Shown here one piece after another: positions 1 to 6,326 of a stretch of 25,134 nt of DNA. Position numbers and translations under genes: made by a program. Under the pieces are notes generated by a model. That model made no database searches, was not told the origin of the DNA, and saw only the letters and a program-made list of their open reading frames with translations. The DNA is from Bacilli bacterium. GTDB lineage: Bacteria; Bacillota_I; Bacilli_A; ML615J-28; CAG-313. The stretch spans positions 1 to 25,134 of the forward strand of contig CAADXH010000057.1 in the NCBI GenBank assembly GCA_900752975.1. Direction: 5' to 3'. Numbering within the stretch: position 1 is the stretch's first letter; each line of letters starts with the position of its first letter.

Positions 1-121
1 TATATCAAATTTTATAGACCAAATTTACAAAATAATTTCGCTTATAAATAAGATTTTTTTTGTAAAAGTGCAAAGTTATTGACATTCTTTTTACTTTTTT
101 TATTTATTAAAACTATATAAA

Positions 122-155
122 AAGGAAGAGCTTTATTTTCAAAGTTCTCTTCCTT
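122..155 (-). terminator. Rho-independent terminator of the minus-strand membrane-protein gene
   Basis: The arms AAGGAAGAG (122-130) and CTCTTCCTT (147-155) pair perfectly, and CTTT/AAAG pairs inside them. Read on the minus strand, the hairpin is followed by TTTTT (plus-strand A run 119-123). It lies just past the stop codon at 169. Confidence 0.8.
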
Positions 156-168
156 ACCGTTTAGGTTA

Positions 169-1182
169 TTAATTTAAGATTATTTTTGACAATCTTTGGC
201 TTGAAGTTCCATCAGTAAATGTTACAATTGTCTTAATATATAACTCTTTTACATTATAAGATTCATCAATTTTAAGTTGAAGTGTTGTTCCTGTTCTTGT
301 TAAAGTACTGCCATAGAGTGTATATAATCTTACATATTGACTGAACATTTTATCTGTTTCAGGTTTTTCACTTTCTAATTTACCAAAGGCTTCGATCGAA
401 AATCTTTCAATTGTCTTATCACCTAGATTTGCGGCATTTAAAGATGCTTCAAAATCAAAGGTATCTTTGCTTGCTTTATCAGATGTTGATTCTTCTTTAG
501 CTCTATTAACTTCTACTTCAAAATCTAGAGCTTCTGAATCGTTTTTTAACGTGTTTTCTTCTAAAGTTGTTTCAGTATATTTAGAGAAATCTTCTTTTTG
601 AATATCACTAAGTTTAATTTCAGAACTTATTGTACGTCTTACTGTTTCATCATCTAATATAATTTCGTAGGTAGTTTTAATAAATAATTTAACTGGTTCG
701 TTATCGGTTTTGGTAGTTTCTTTAGTTGAATCATCTATTGTTATTGTTTGTATAAATACTTTATTCGCTATTATACTAGATGATCCTGTGTTAGCAAATG
801 AAGAACTTTTTGAGATTTTCCATGTAGCTGATGTGCTTGGTTCATCAAAAATATACTTACCTTTTCGGTTTATTCCTGTTACATAATATCTAATATTTTT
901 AATTTCGCAACCTTTTGCTGCATCTTTTTTCTCGAGAAAAGCTCTAATTTTGTACTGTGTTGAATCATGTTCTCCTTTATTTTCGACAGCAGTATTTCTT
1001 TCTTCATAAACTCTAACTGTTAAATTAACATATTCGTCATATGTTTTGATACTATAACCACTTAATTCTTTTGTTGCGGTACCTTTATTTACTATAAAAA
1101 TTGATAATCCTAATACTATTAATGTATAGAAAACAAGAATTAACACTTTTATTTTATTACTTAGGGCTGATAGTTTTTGCAT
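169..1182 (-). CDS. Uncharacterised single-pass membrane protein
   Basis: I do not recognise this family. The likely start is the ATG at 1182 (337 aa), because GAGGTG at 1189-1194 lies 6 nt upstream; an in-frame GTG at 1191 sits inside that ribosome site and is unlikely to be used. A basic N-terminus is followed by one hydrophobic helix (about residues 13-32, ILVFYTLIVLGLSIFIV), with no lipobox or clear cleavage site. The remainder is polar and predicted to be beta-rich and outside the membrane. Two similar beta-rich halves seem to be joined by an acidic, Ser/Thr-rich linker (about residues 205-240). The gene is divergent from dnaA and has its own promoter and terminator. An extracytoplasmic anchor or sensor role is possible, but nothing in the sequence shows a function. 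Confidence 0.75.
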   Translation of the reverse strand: MQKLSALSNKIKVLILVFYTLIVLGLSIFIVNKGTATKELSGYSIKTYDEYVNLTVRVYEERNTAVENKGEHDSTQYKIRAFLEKKDAAKGCEIKNIRYYVTGINRKGKYIFDEPSTSATWKISKSSSFANTGSSSIIANKVFIQTITIDDSTKETTKTDNEPVKLFIKTTYEIILDDETVRRTISSEIKLSDIQKEDFSKYTETTLEENTLKNDSEALDFEVEVNRAKEESTSDKASKDTFDFEASLNAANLGDKTIERFSIEAFGKLESEKPETDKMFSQYVRLYTLYGSTLTRTGTTLQLKIDESYNVKELYIKTIVTFTDGTSSQRLSKIILN

Positions 1183-1205
1183 TTTTTTCACCTCGTACTT
1201 TCAGT

Positions 1206-1234
1206 ATTCTATCACAAGTTTTCATATTTTGCAA
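1206..1234 (-). promoter_or_regulatory. SigA-type promoter of the minus-strand membrane-protein gene
   Basis: On the minus strand, TTGCAA (1229-1234) is separated by exactly 17 bp from TAGAAT (1206-1211). It lies just upstream of the GAGGTG ribosome site at 1189-1194. Confidence 0.5.
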
Positions 1235-1282
1235 GTCAAACGAGTAAAAACCTTAACTTCGTCCTTATTATATAGAAATGAG

Positions 1283-1366
1283 TTATCCACTTATCCACAT
1301 GTGAATAACTCACTTCTAGTTATCCACTTTTTATTCTCTTTTTTTCCACATATAATTTGTGGATAA
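1283..1366. other. oriC: oriC part 1: DnaA-box cluster upstream of dnaA
   Basis: There are six DnaA boxes in 84 bp. Plus-strand boxes are TTATCCACT at 1283-1291, TTATCCACA at 1291-1299 (sharing one base with the first), TTATCCACT at 1320-1328 and TTTTCCACA at 1342-1350. Minus-strand boxes are TTATTCACA at 1300-1308 and TTATCCACA at 1358-1366. The density, the near-consensus matches and the position before dnaA make this an origin and dnaA autoregulatory region of the bipartite Bacillus type. Confidence 0.9.
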
Positions 1367-1395
1367 CTCAAAATAACCTTTTTTTATCTTATTTT

Positions 1396-1424
1396 TTGTA
1401 TTTTTTACTTATTTTTGTTATAAT
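1396..1424 (+). promoter_or_regulatory. dnaA promoter
   Basis: TTGTAT (1396-1401), a 17-bp spacer and TATAAT (1419-1424). The predicted start near 1431 leaves a very short leader. The ribosome site GAGGTG (1435-1440) lies 8 nt before the GTG start. Confidence 0.75.
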
Positions 1425-1447
1425 GTAATATAGTGAGGTGATGTATA

Positions 1448-1456
1448 AGTGGATAA
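1448..1456 (-). promoter_or_regulatory. DnaA box over the dnaA start codon
   Basis: The minus strand reads TTATCCACT, the same variant found at 1283, 1320 and 2837. It overlaps the GTG start and the second codon of dnaA. Confidence 0.5.
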
Positions 1457-2834
1457 TTATAATTCTATCTGGCTGACTGTCAAAAGTAAAATGACTGAAG
1501 TTTTAAGAGATGAAAACACATTTAATGATACATTTGGAGATATAAATGAAGTTTACAAGGTTTATAACAATTACATTTACCTTCCAGTCAATAATAATCT
1601 TACAAAATATCGTATTGAAAAATACCATTTAGCAAAATTGAATGAATTTCTTAACGAGTTAGTCCCAAATAAGATGTCTTTTAAAATAATTACTAAAGAT
1701 GATATACAAAAAGAAAAAGAAAATTTAGAAAAAAAAGTGTTTGTATCCCCAGATTCGGTAGATAAGTTCAAAAGTAGAACATTGCGCCCTGAGTATACAT
1801 TTGAAAATTTTGTCACAGGTGAAGCAAATAGAGAAGCTTTTACTTTTTCTACTAAAGTGGCTGATTCTCCAGCTAATACTGCTAATCCTTTATACATTTT
1901 TGGTGATGTAGGGCTTGGTAAAACGCACTTGATGACTGCAATAGGACATTTTATATTAGATAATGATATAAATGCTAATGTTATTTTTACTACTGCACAA
2001 CAGTATACTGAGGATTATTTTAATGCTACAAATAAAAAAAATGGTAACAATAGTTTAGAAGATTTTAACAATTTTTATCGTTCGGCTGATGTTTTATTGG
2101 TCGATGATATTCAATTTTTAAAAGATAAGATTAAAACTCAAGAAGAATTTTTCAAACTTTTTGAATATTTGCATGAAAACAATAAACAAATTGTCATAAC
2201 TTCTGATCGTCCTGCAACGGAATTAGAAATTATGGATCGTTTAAAATCAAGATTTAGTTGGGGTATTCCAGTTGATATCCGAAAACCAAACTTTACTTTG
2301 AGAAAATCCATTTTAAAAAAGAAATTAAATTTTCTTATCAGTGATCCTTCATGTGTTGACGATGATGCATTAACATTTATTGCAGAAAATTTTGATGAAA
2401 ATGTAAGAGAACTAGAGGGCGCTTTACGGAGATTTGTTTCATATTGTGTGGCTTTTAATATACCTTTTTCTTTAGATAATGCTAAAAGTTCGCTAAATTC
2501 TATTATTTCAAAAGATAAACAAGTATCATCCGCAAGTGATTCGGTTATAATAGAAAAGGTTAAGACAGTAGTTTCTAGTTATTTCAATGTTAGTATTCGA
2601 GATATTATAGGATCATCTAGAAAACAAGAAATAGTTTATGTAAGAATGGTTACAATTTACTTATTAAGATCTGTTTTAAACTTACCTTTAAAGAAAATCG
2701 GTGAACTATTAGGTGGTAGAGACCACGCAACAATAGCTCATGCGGTTGACAAAATAGCTAATTTAATTGAAACTGATTCATCAGTCAAGCAAGATATCGA
2801 AGTTTTAAAGAAAAAAATAAGTGTAAATAAGTGA
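1449..2834 (+). CDS. dnaA: Chromosomal replication initiator protein DnaA
   Basis: DnaA is the AAA+ initiator that binds DnaA boxes and opens oriC. The 461-aa product has the usual layout. An N-terminal domain I (about 1-80) and a short linker are followed by an AAA+ core with Walker A GDVGLGKT (152-159) and Walker B LLVDDIQF around D219-D220. A C-terminal domain IV carries the box-reading signature GGRDHATIAHA from G422. The start is GTG at 1449, supported by GAGGTG 8 nt upstream; the ATG at 1441 is out of frame. The gene ends in TGA, which shows TGA is a stop codon here. It is flanked on both sides by DnaA boxes and followed by dnaN. A DnaA box also overlaps the start codon, so repression by its own product is likely but inferred. 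Confidence 0.98.
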   Translation: MDNYNSIWLTVKSKMTEVLRDENTFNDTFGDINEVYKVYNNYIYLPVNNNLTKYRIEKYHLAKLNEFLNELVPNKMSFKIITKDDIQKEKENLEKKVFVSPDSVDKFKSRTLRPEYTFENFVTGEANREAFTFSTKVADSPANTANPLYIFGDVGLGKTHLMTAIGHFILDNDINANVIFTTAQQYTEDYFNATNKKNGNNSLEDFNNFYRSADVLLVDDIQFLKDKIKTQEEFFKLFEYLHENNKQIVITSDRPATELEIMDRLKSRFSWGIPVDIRKPNFTLRKSILKKKLNFLISDPSCVDDDALTFIAENFDENVRELEGALRRFVSYCVAFNIPFSLDNAKSSLNSIISKDKQVSSASDSVIIEKVKTVVSSYFNVSIRDIIGSSRKQEIVYVRMVTIYLLRSVLNLPLKKIGELLGGRDHATIAHAVDKIANLIETDSSVKQDIEVLKKKISVNK

Positions 2835-2836
2835 AG

Positions 2837-2853
2837 TTATCCACTTATCCACA
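2837..2853 (+). other. oriC: oriC part 2: DnaA-box doublet between dnaA and dnaN
   Basis: TTATCCACT (2837-2845) and TTATCCACA (2845-2853) share one base, exactly as in the upstream pair at 1283-1299. The identity extends to 20 bp (1281-1300 equals 2835-2854). The intergenic DNA that follows (2854-2890) is almost pure A/T with a TAA-TAA-TAA run at 2858-2866. This is where the unwinding element and DnaA-trios lie in Bacillus; here that role is inferred. Confidence 0.85.
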
Positions 2854-2873
2854 TAGCTAATAATAAGTATAAT
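2845..2873 (+). promoter_or_regulatory. Probable dnaN promoter
   Basis: TATAAT at 2868-2873 is a perfect -10. The best -35 at 17-bp spacing is TTATCC (2845-2850), which lies inside the second DnaA box, so DnaA could compete with RNA polymerase. The -35 match is weak. Confidence 0.45.
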
Positions 2874-2901
2874 ATACAAATATAAATAAAGGAGAAAAAT
2901 T

Positions 2902-4026
2902 ATGAAATTTGTAATAAATAGAGAATTGCTTCTAGCAACTTTACAAAATGTTTCACGAGGTTTGTCTGACAAAAAACCTATGCCTGTATTAACAGGTATT
3001 AAAATAACTGTTGAAAAACAACGAATTGTATTTGTAACAACCAACAAAGAAATTTCTATTCAAGTAATTTTGGAAGCAAATAATGAAGTTACCATAGAAG
3101 AAACAGGTGTTTGTGTAGTTCCTGGAAAGTATTTTTTAGAAATAGTTAAGAAGTTAGAAGGCAAAGATGTTGAGTTTACTTTGTTTGATTCTACTACAAT
3201 TAAGATTATATCTGATCGTTCAGACTTTACTTTAGTAACATATGATGGTTCAAATTTTCCAACAATATCATTTGATTCAACCGAAAAACCAATACATTTA
3301 GATGCACAAATGTTAAAAAATGTGATAAAACAAACGTCGTTTGCAGCCGCTACATCGGAAGCAAGAATAGTATTAACGAGCGTAAATTTTAAATTTTACG
3401 GTAATAGATTAGAAATAACAGCAACTGATTCGTTTAGATTAGCTAGAAAAAACATTGAATTTGAAGACAATTTTGATTCAAAAATAGTCAATATTCCTAG
3501 TAAATCACTAGATGAATTATCCAAAATAATAGAAGATTCACATGAAGATATCGAATTAATGATAGAAAATCAATTGATTTTATTTAGATATAGAAACGTA
3601 ACTTTCACATCTAGACTAGTAGAAGGTGTATATCCAGACACTTCAAGTCTATTCCCTAAAGGTCAAATGTTGGCAATAAAGTTTAATAAAAATGAATTAT
3701 TAGCAGCAATAGATAGAGCGTCATTATTTACAAATTCGGACAATTTAAGCATAGTAAAATTGTCATTAACTAAAGATAAAACAGTGGAAGTTTCATCAAA
3801 TTCAACAGAAATAGGTAAAGTTGTGGATGAAATTTATCCACTAGAAGTGTCAGAATCAATGGATTTTCAAATTGCTTTTAGTACTAGAAACTTAAGCGAA
3901 GCACTAAAATCGTTTGAAAGTCAAAGTATTTTGATAAAGTTCACCGGAGAGATAAAACCGGCCGTTATAGTTGGTGAAAAAGAGAATGATTTAATACAAT
4001 TGCTATTGCCAGTAAGAGTATTCTAA
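2902..4026 (+). CDS. dnaN: DNA polymerase III beta subunit (sliding clamp)
   Basis: DnaN forms the ring clamp that tethers the replicative polymerase to DNA and serves as a docking platform for repair proteins. The 374-aa length matches the family (about 370-380). It begins MKFVINRELLLATLQNVSRG, typical of the clamp's first domain, and ends in QLLLPVRVF, the usual C-terminal strand. The three-fold clamp architecture spans the whole length, with FAAATSEARIVLTSVNF around residues 148-164. The start is supported by AAGGAG (2889-2894) 7 nt upstream. It follows dnaA by 67 nt with oriC boxes in between. It is not followed by yaaA or recF as in Bacillus, but by a convergent ParA operon behind a shared terminator. 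Confidence 0.98.
   Translation: MKFVINRELLLATLQNVSRGLSDKKPMPVLTGIKITVEKQRIVFVTTNKEISIQVILEANNEVTIEETGVCVVPGKYFLEIVKKLEGKDVEFTLFDSTTIKIISDRSDFTLVTYDGSNFPTISFDSTEKPIHLDAQMLKNVIKQTSFAAATSEARIVLTSVNFKFYGNRLEITATDSFRLARKNIEFEDNFDSKIVNIPSKSLDELSKIIEDSHEDIELMIENQLILFRYRNVTFTSRLVEGVYPDTSSLFPKGQMLAIKFNKNELLAAIDRASLFTNSDNLSIVKLSLTKDKTVEVSSNSTEIGKVVDEIYPLEVSESMDFQIAFSTRNLSEALKSFESQSILIKFTGEIKPAVIVGEKENDLIQLLLPVRVF
3822..3842. other. Inverted pair of DnaA-box-like sites inside dnaN
   Basis: TTATCCACT on the plus strand (3834-3842) and TCATCCACA on the minus strand (3822-3830) face outward with 3 bp between them. They are embedded in codons for VVDEIYPLE. Function is uncertain. Confidence 0.3.
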
Positions 4027-4066
4027 AAATCCTCGTTTTAAACAAGTTAAATAAGTTATAGAAAAT

Positions 4067-4094
4067 AAAAAAAGCCTTATGCAAGGCTTTTTTT
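4067..4094. terminator. Bidirectional terminator between dnaN and parA
   Basis: AAAGCCTT (4071-4078) and AAGGCTTT (4083-4090) enclose the loop ATGC. Seven As (4067-4073) and seven Ts (4088-4094) flank the core, so it can stop transcripts from dnaN and from the converging parA operon. Confidence 0.85.
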
Positions 4095-4184
4095 ATTTTT
4101 TTATTTATTTTTTTTATTAGCAGTCATAAAAATCAAAAATTTTCAAAACAGAAATTATTAAAATTGACAAATGTCTATTTTCTA

Positions 4185-4970
4185 CTATAAATTCATTGAT
4201 TTATAGACTTCTGTAAGCTCTTTTCTTATCTGATCACGGTTCTTTTGATGGAATTTATCCTTCATTTGATGGTTATCAAACACTGATACACCTTCAGCTT
4301 GTAGATTTTTAATTACAGACTTGTCATTAATAGGTGGAGTAACAACAGCGTTTGGAGTTTGAATTTTAGCACGTTCTATGAGTTGTTTTAGGCATGCTTT
4401 TGGAGCAAGCTTCACAGGGTGGTATCCGATAGGAATAATGTACTTAATTTTGTTCAAATTTATGTCAGAATCAACAAAATATTGAATTGTATTCGAATAA
4501 CCCTCTAAACCTAACGCATCGAGCCCCACTGCAAGAAGAATAGAATCGCTTAAGTCTAATAATATTTCACTTAAACGACTGCTTGAAGGCGGAAAATCAA
4601 TGAAAATATAGTCAAAATAATTGGTAAAATCTTGAATTAAGCTCCTTAAATGCTTCTCTTCACTCCTTTTTAGGGTTAAAGTTAGTGAAAGTCTGTCGGT
4701 ATTTAAGGTTTTCATTAAATACATATTTATTCTTGCTTCAAAAACCACATCTTGAGGTTTCTTTTCACCTACAAATAAGTGTTCAAAGAAGTCATCATCA
4801 TGATCTGTGACATAATGCTCTGCACCAAAGATTCTAAAGATACTATTTTGATCATCAGCGCTTATTACTAAAACTGTTTTACCTAATGTTGCGTAATAAT
4901 GTGCAAGGTATCCTATAAAGGTTGTTTTACCTACACCGCCTTTTTTACAGAAACAAGAAACAATTGGCAT
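4185..4970 (-). CDS. ParA/MinD-family partition ATPase
   Basis: ParA ATPases bind DNA in the ATP state and move DNA-bound partner complexes, usually for plasmid or chromosome segregation. The 261-aa product opens with a deviant Walker A motif, KKGGVGKTT (9-17), with signature K10 and K15. Walker B is YIFIDFPPS around D125. The usual D-x-D-P-Q segment appears as S-A-D-D-Q (37-41), with Ser at the first acidic position. There is no N-terminal DNA-binding extension, as in small type Ib/Soj-like ParAs. Its ATG shares one base with the TAA of the upstream RHH gene, and its GGAGG site lies inside that gene, so translation is coupled. It converges on dnaN. The family call is firm; the cargo (chromosome, integrated plasmid remnant or protein complex) is unknown. 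Confidence 0.88.
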   Translation of the reverse strand: MPIVSCFCKKGGVGKTTFIGYLAHYYATLGKTVLVISADDQNSIFRIFGAEHYVTDHDDDFFEHLFVGEKKPQDVVFEARINMYLMKTLNTDRLSLTLTLKRSEEKHLRSLIQDFTNYFDYIFIDFPPSSSRLSEILLDLSDSILLAVGLDALGLEGYSNTIQYFVDSDINLNKIKYIIPIGYHPVKLAPKACLKQLIERAKIQTPNAVVTPPINDKSVIKNLQAEGVSVFDNHQMKDKFHQKNRDQIRKELTEVYKSMNL

Positions 4971-5344
4971 TAGTATCTACCTCCTTCTCTATTTAATTTT
5001 TCTCTACAAGCTTCTTCAATAAATTCCGAAAACATTTTTCCGTTAGTTGCACAAAAAATCTTAATACTTCTGCGTAGTGACACATCCATTGTGGCAGTGT
5101 ACTTTTCTTTTGGTCCATCTATTTGTTGAATGTACTGCTGCTTTTGTTGCCTTTTTTGTTGTCTAACAGTTTGTTGTGTTTGCTGAGGTTGATAATACGT
5201 GTTTTGTGGTGCTTCATATACTGGTTGTTGTTGAATTTGAGGCTCAACACGTGTCGATGTTTCAACTTCTTCAATTACGGGTTCTTGTTCGACAGAAAGT
5301 GGTCTATCAAACGGATTACTTCTCTTTTTTACTTGTTCGTTCAT
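4970..5344 (-). CDS. Small ribbon-helix-helix protein with Gln-rich tail, probable ParA partner
   Basis: The 124-aa product has two parts. Residues 1-80 are low-complexity and presumably disordered, rich in Gln, Pro, Glu and Tyr (for example QQKRQQKQQ at 62-70). Residues 81-120 read like a ribbon-helix-helix DNA-binding fold: a beta strand with alternating residues (YTATMDV, 82-88), a first helix (about 89-100) and a second helix with MFSEFIEEACREKL (104-117). Small RHH proteins encoded next to ParA act as centromere-binding adaptors and autorepressors in plasmid type Ib systems (ParG and omega are the known examples). Here the gene precedes parA in one transcript, which is the reverse of the usual parA-first order for ParG. 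It starts at ATG 5344 after AGGAGG. The fold is assigned from pattern only, and no specific family is recognised. Confidence 0.72.
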   Translation of the reverse strand: MNEQVKKRSNPFDRPLSVEQEPVIEEVETSTRVEPQIQQQPVYEAPQNTYYQPQQTQQTVRQQKRQQKQQYIQQIDGPKEKYTATMDVSLRRSIKIFCATNGKMFSEFIEEACREKLNREGGRY

Positions 5345-5367
5345 ATTAACCTCCTATTTACACAAAC

Positions 5368-5396
5368 ATTATATCATTAATTAATTCGACAGTCAA
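5368..5396 (-). promoter_or_regulatory. Strong promoter of the RHH-parA operon, with a candidate operator
   Basis: On the minus strand, TTGACT (5391-5396), a 17-bp spacer and TATAAT (5368-5373). The spacer contains the perfect palindrome ATTAATTAAT (5376-5385), well placed for autorepression by the RHH protein. The operator role is inferred. Confidence 0.7.
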
Positions 5397-5593
5397 CCAA
5401 ATTGCAATATTTACTTACATACATACAACCATAAAAAAAGCAAAAACAACTGCTAGCTGACTTATTGTCAAAAAGATTGAATTAATTAAGCATAAGTGAA
5501 ATGTGAATAAAAAATCAACATAAAAACCAAAAAATAAACCCAAAAAACAGCCTAAATTTAAATTTTAACTAAAAAACTGAAAAATTACTAACA

Positions 5594-5603
5594 CCCCGGG
5601 GGG
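5594..5603. other. Isolated GC block CCCCGGGGGG
   Basis: Ten consecutive G/C bases containing the palindrome CCCCGGGG (5594-5601) stand alone in otherwise A-rich DNA. No neighbouring gene explains it. Confidence 0.5.
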
Positions 5604-5656
5604 TAAAATCAAAAAAAGGCCACTTTTTTTAAAAGGATAAAAACCAACAAAAATTG

Positions 5657-5670
5657 TATGTATATACATA
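5657..5670. repeat. 14-bp perfect palindrome TATGTATATACATA
   Basis: The sequence is self-complementary over 14 bases. The overlapping decamer TTGTATGTAT (5654-5663) recurs at 6273-6282 and, inverted, at 5419-5428, so this word occurs three times in the gene-free region. Confidence 0.55.
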
Positions 5671-6186
5671 AAAATTTAAAACCGTGTTTACATATTTTGA
5701 ATAGGTCACAACACAAATTGTAGCTTAGCTGCTTTTATTCGCATCACACAGCAACCTTTAAAAATAAGTTTTTTGTTCAAAATAAGAAAAAATAATAGTT
5801 TTAAACTAAATAAAAACACAACAACTGAAAATAATTTAAAACAAAAAGACTAAGATAAAATTAGAAATCAAAACTGAAAATATTTAATTTAAAAAATAAC
5901 GGCACAAACAAACATTGAAATAAAAAGCATTTTAAAGACAAAAAATTTGATAATAAAACTATTGCGAAGGCAACAAAGTTTGAATTTAAAAATATTTTTT
6001 AAAAATGCGACACACATTTAGTTTTAAAATCAAACATAAAAGTTTTAATGAATAATGTAATGTTGCGTAAAGTTTTAACTTAAACGTTACTTGTGCTACG
6101 AAAAAATAAATACGTAAATAAATATATAAATATAAAAGTATTGGTGTAAAACAACAATTATGTATAGGAATACAGTAATAAATATG

Positions 6187-6205
6187 TATTTACACATTGT
6201 AAATA
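6187..6205. repeat. Inverted repeat, 8-bp arms
   Basis: TATTTACA (6187-6194) and TGTAAATA (6198-6205) flank a 3-bp centre. It lies in the gene-free region and could be a protein-binding site. Confidence 0.4.
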
Positions 6206-6206
6206 T

Positions 6207-6326
6207 GTATAAAAATAAAAGAATAAATAAATAAAAACGTATAAAATTAAAAGAATACAAAAATAAATAAAGTTGTATGTATAAAAATATAAAAATATTT
6301 ATTTTTGTAAGGTTGTTGGTATAAAA
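6207..6326 (+). repeat. Degenerate iterated GTATAAAA motif
   Basis: GTATAAAA begins at 6207, 6239, 6279 and 6319, spacings of 32, 40 and 40 bp. The first two copies extend to AAAAGAATA. Low complexity makes chance partly plausible. Confidence 0.35.

Noticed and set aside
79..118. TTGACA (79-84) as a plus-strand promoter
   Set aside because: No acceptable -10 at 16-18 bp, and it would only transcribe into the terminator and antisense to the membrane-protein gene.
2948..2963. Half-match to the Spo0J parS site near the dnaN start
   Set aside because: Only the first nine bases TGTTTCACG fit; the second half-site is absent and the codons are normal for a clamp protein.
5123..5380. 85-codon plus-strand frame opposite the RHH gene
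   Set aside because: Antisense shadow of the Gln-rich coding sequence (CAA read as TTG, Leu); it overlaps the par promoter.
5611..5630. AAAAAAAG/CTTTTTTT hairpin as a terminator in the gene-free block
   Set aside because: Only one G-C pair in the stem and no transcript upstream that it could end.
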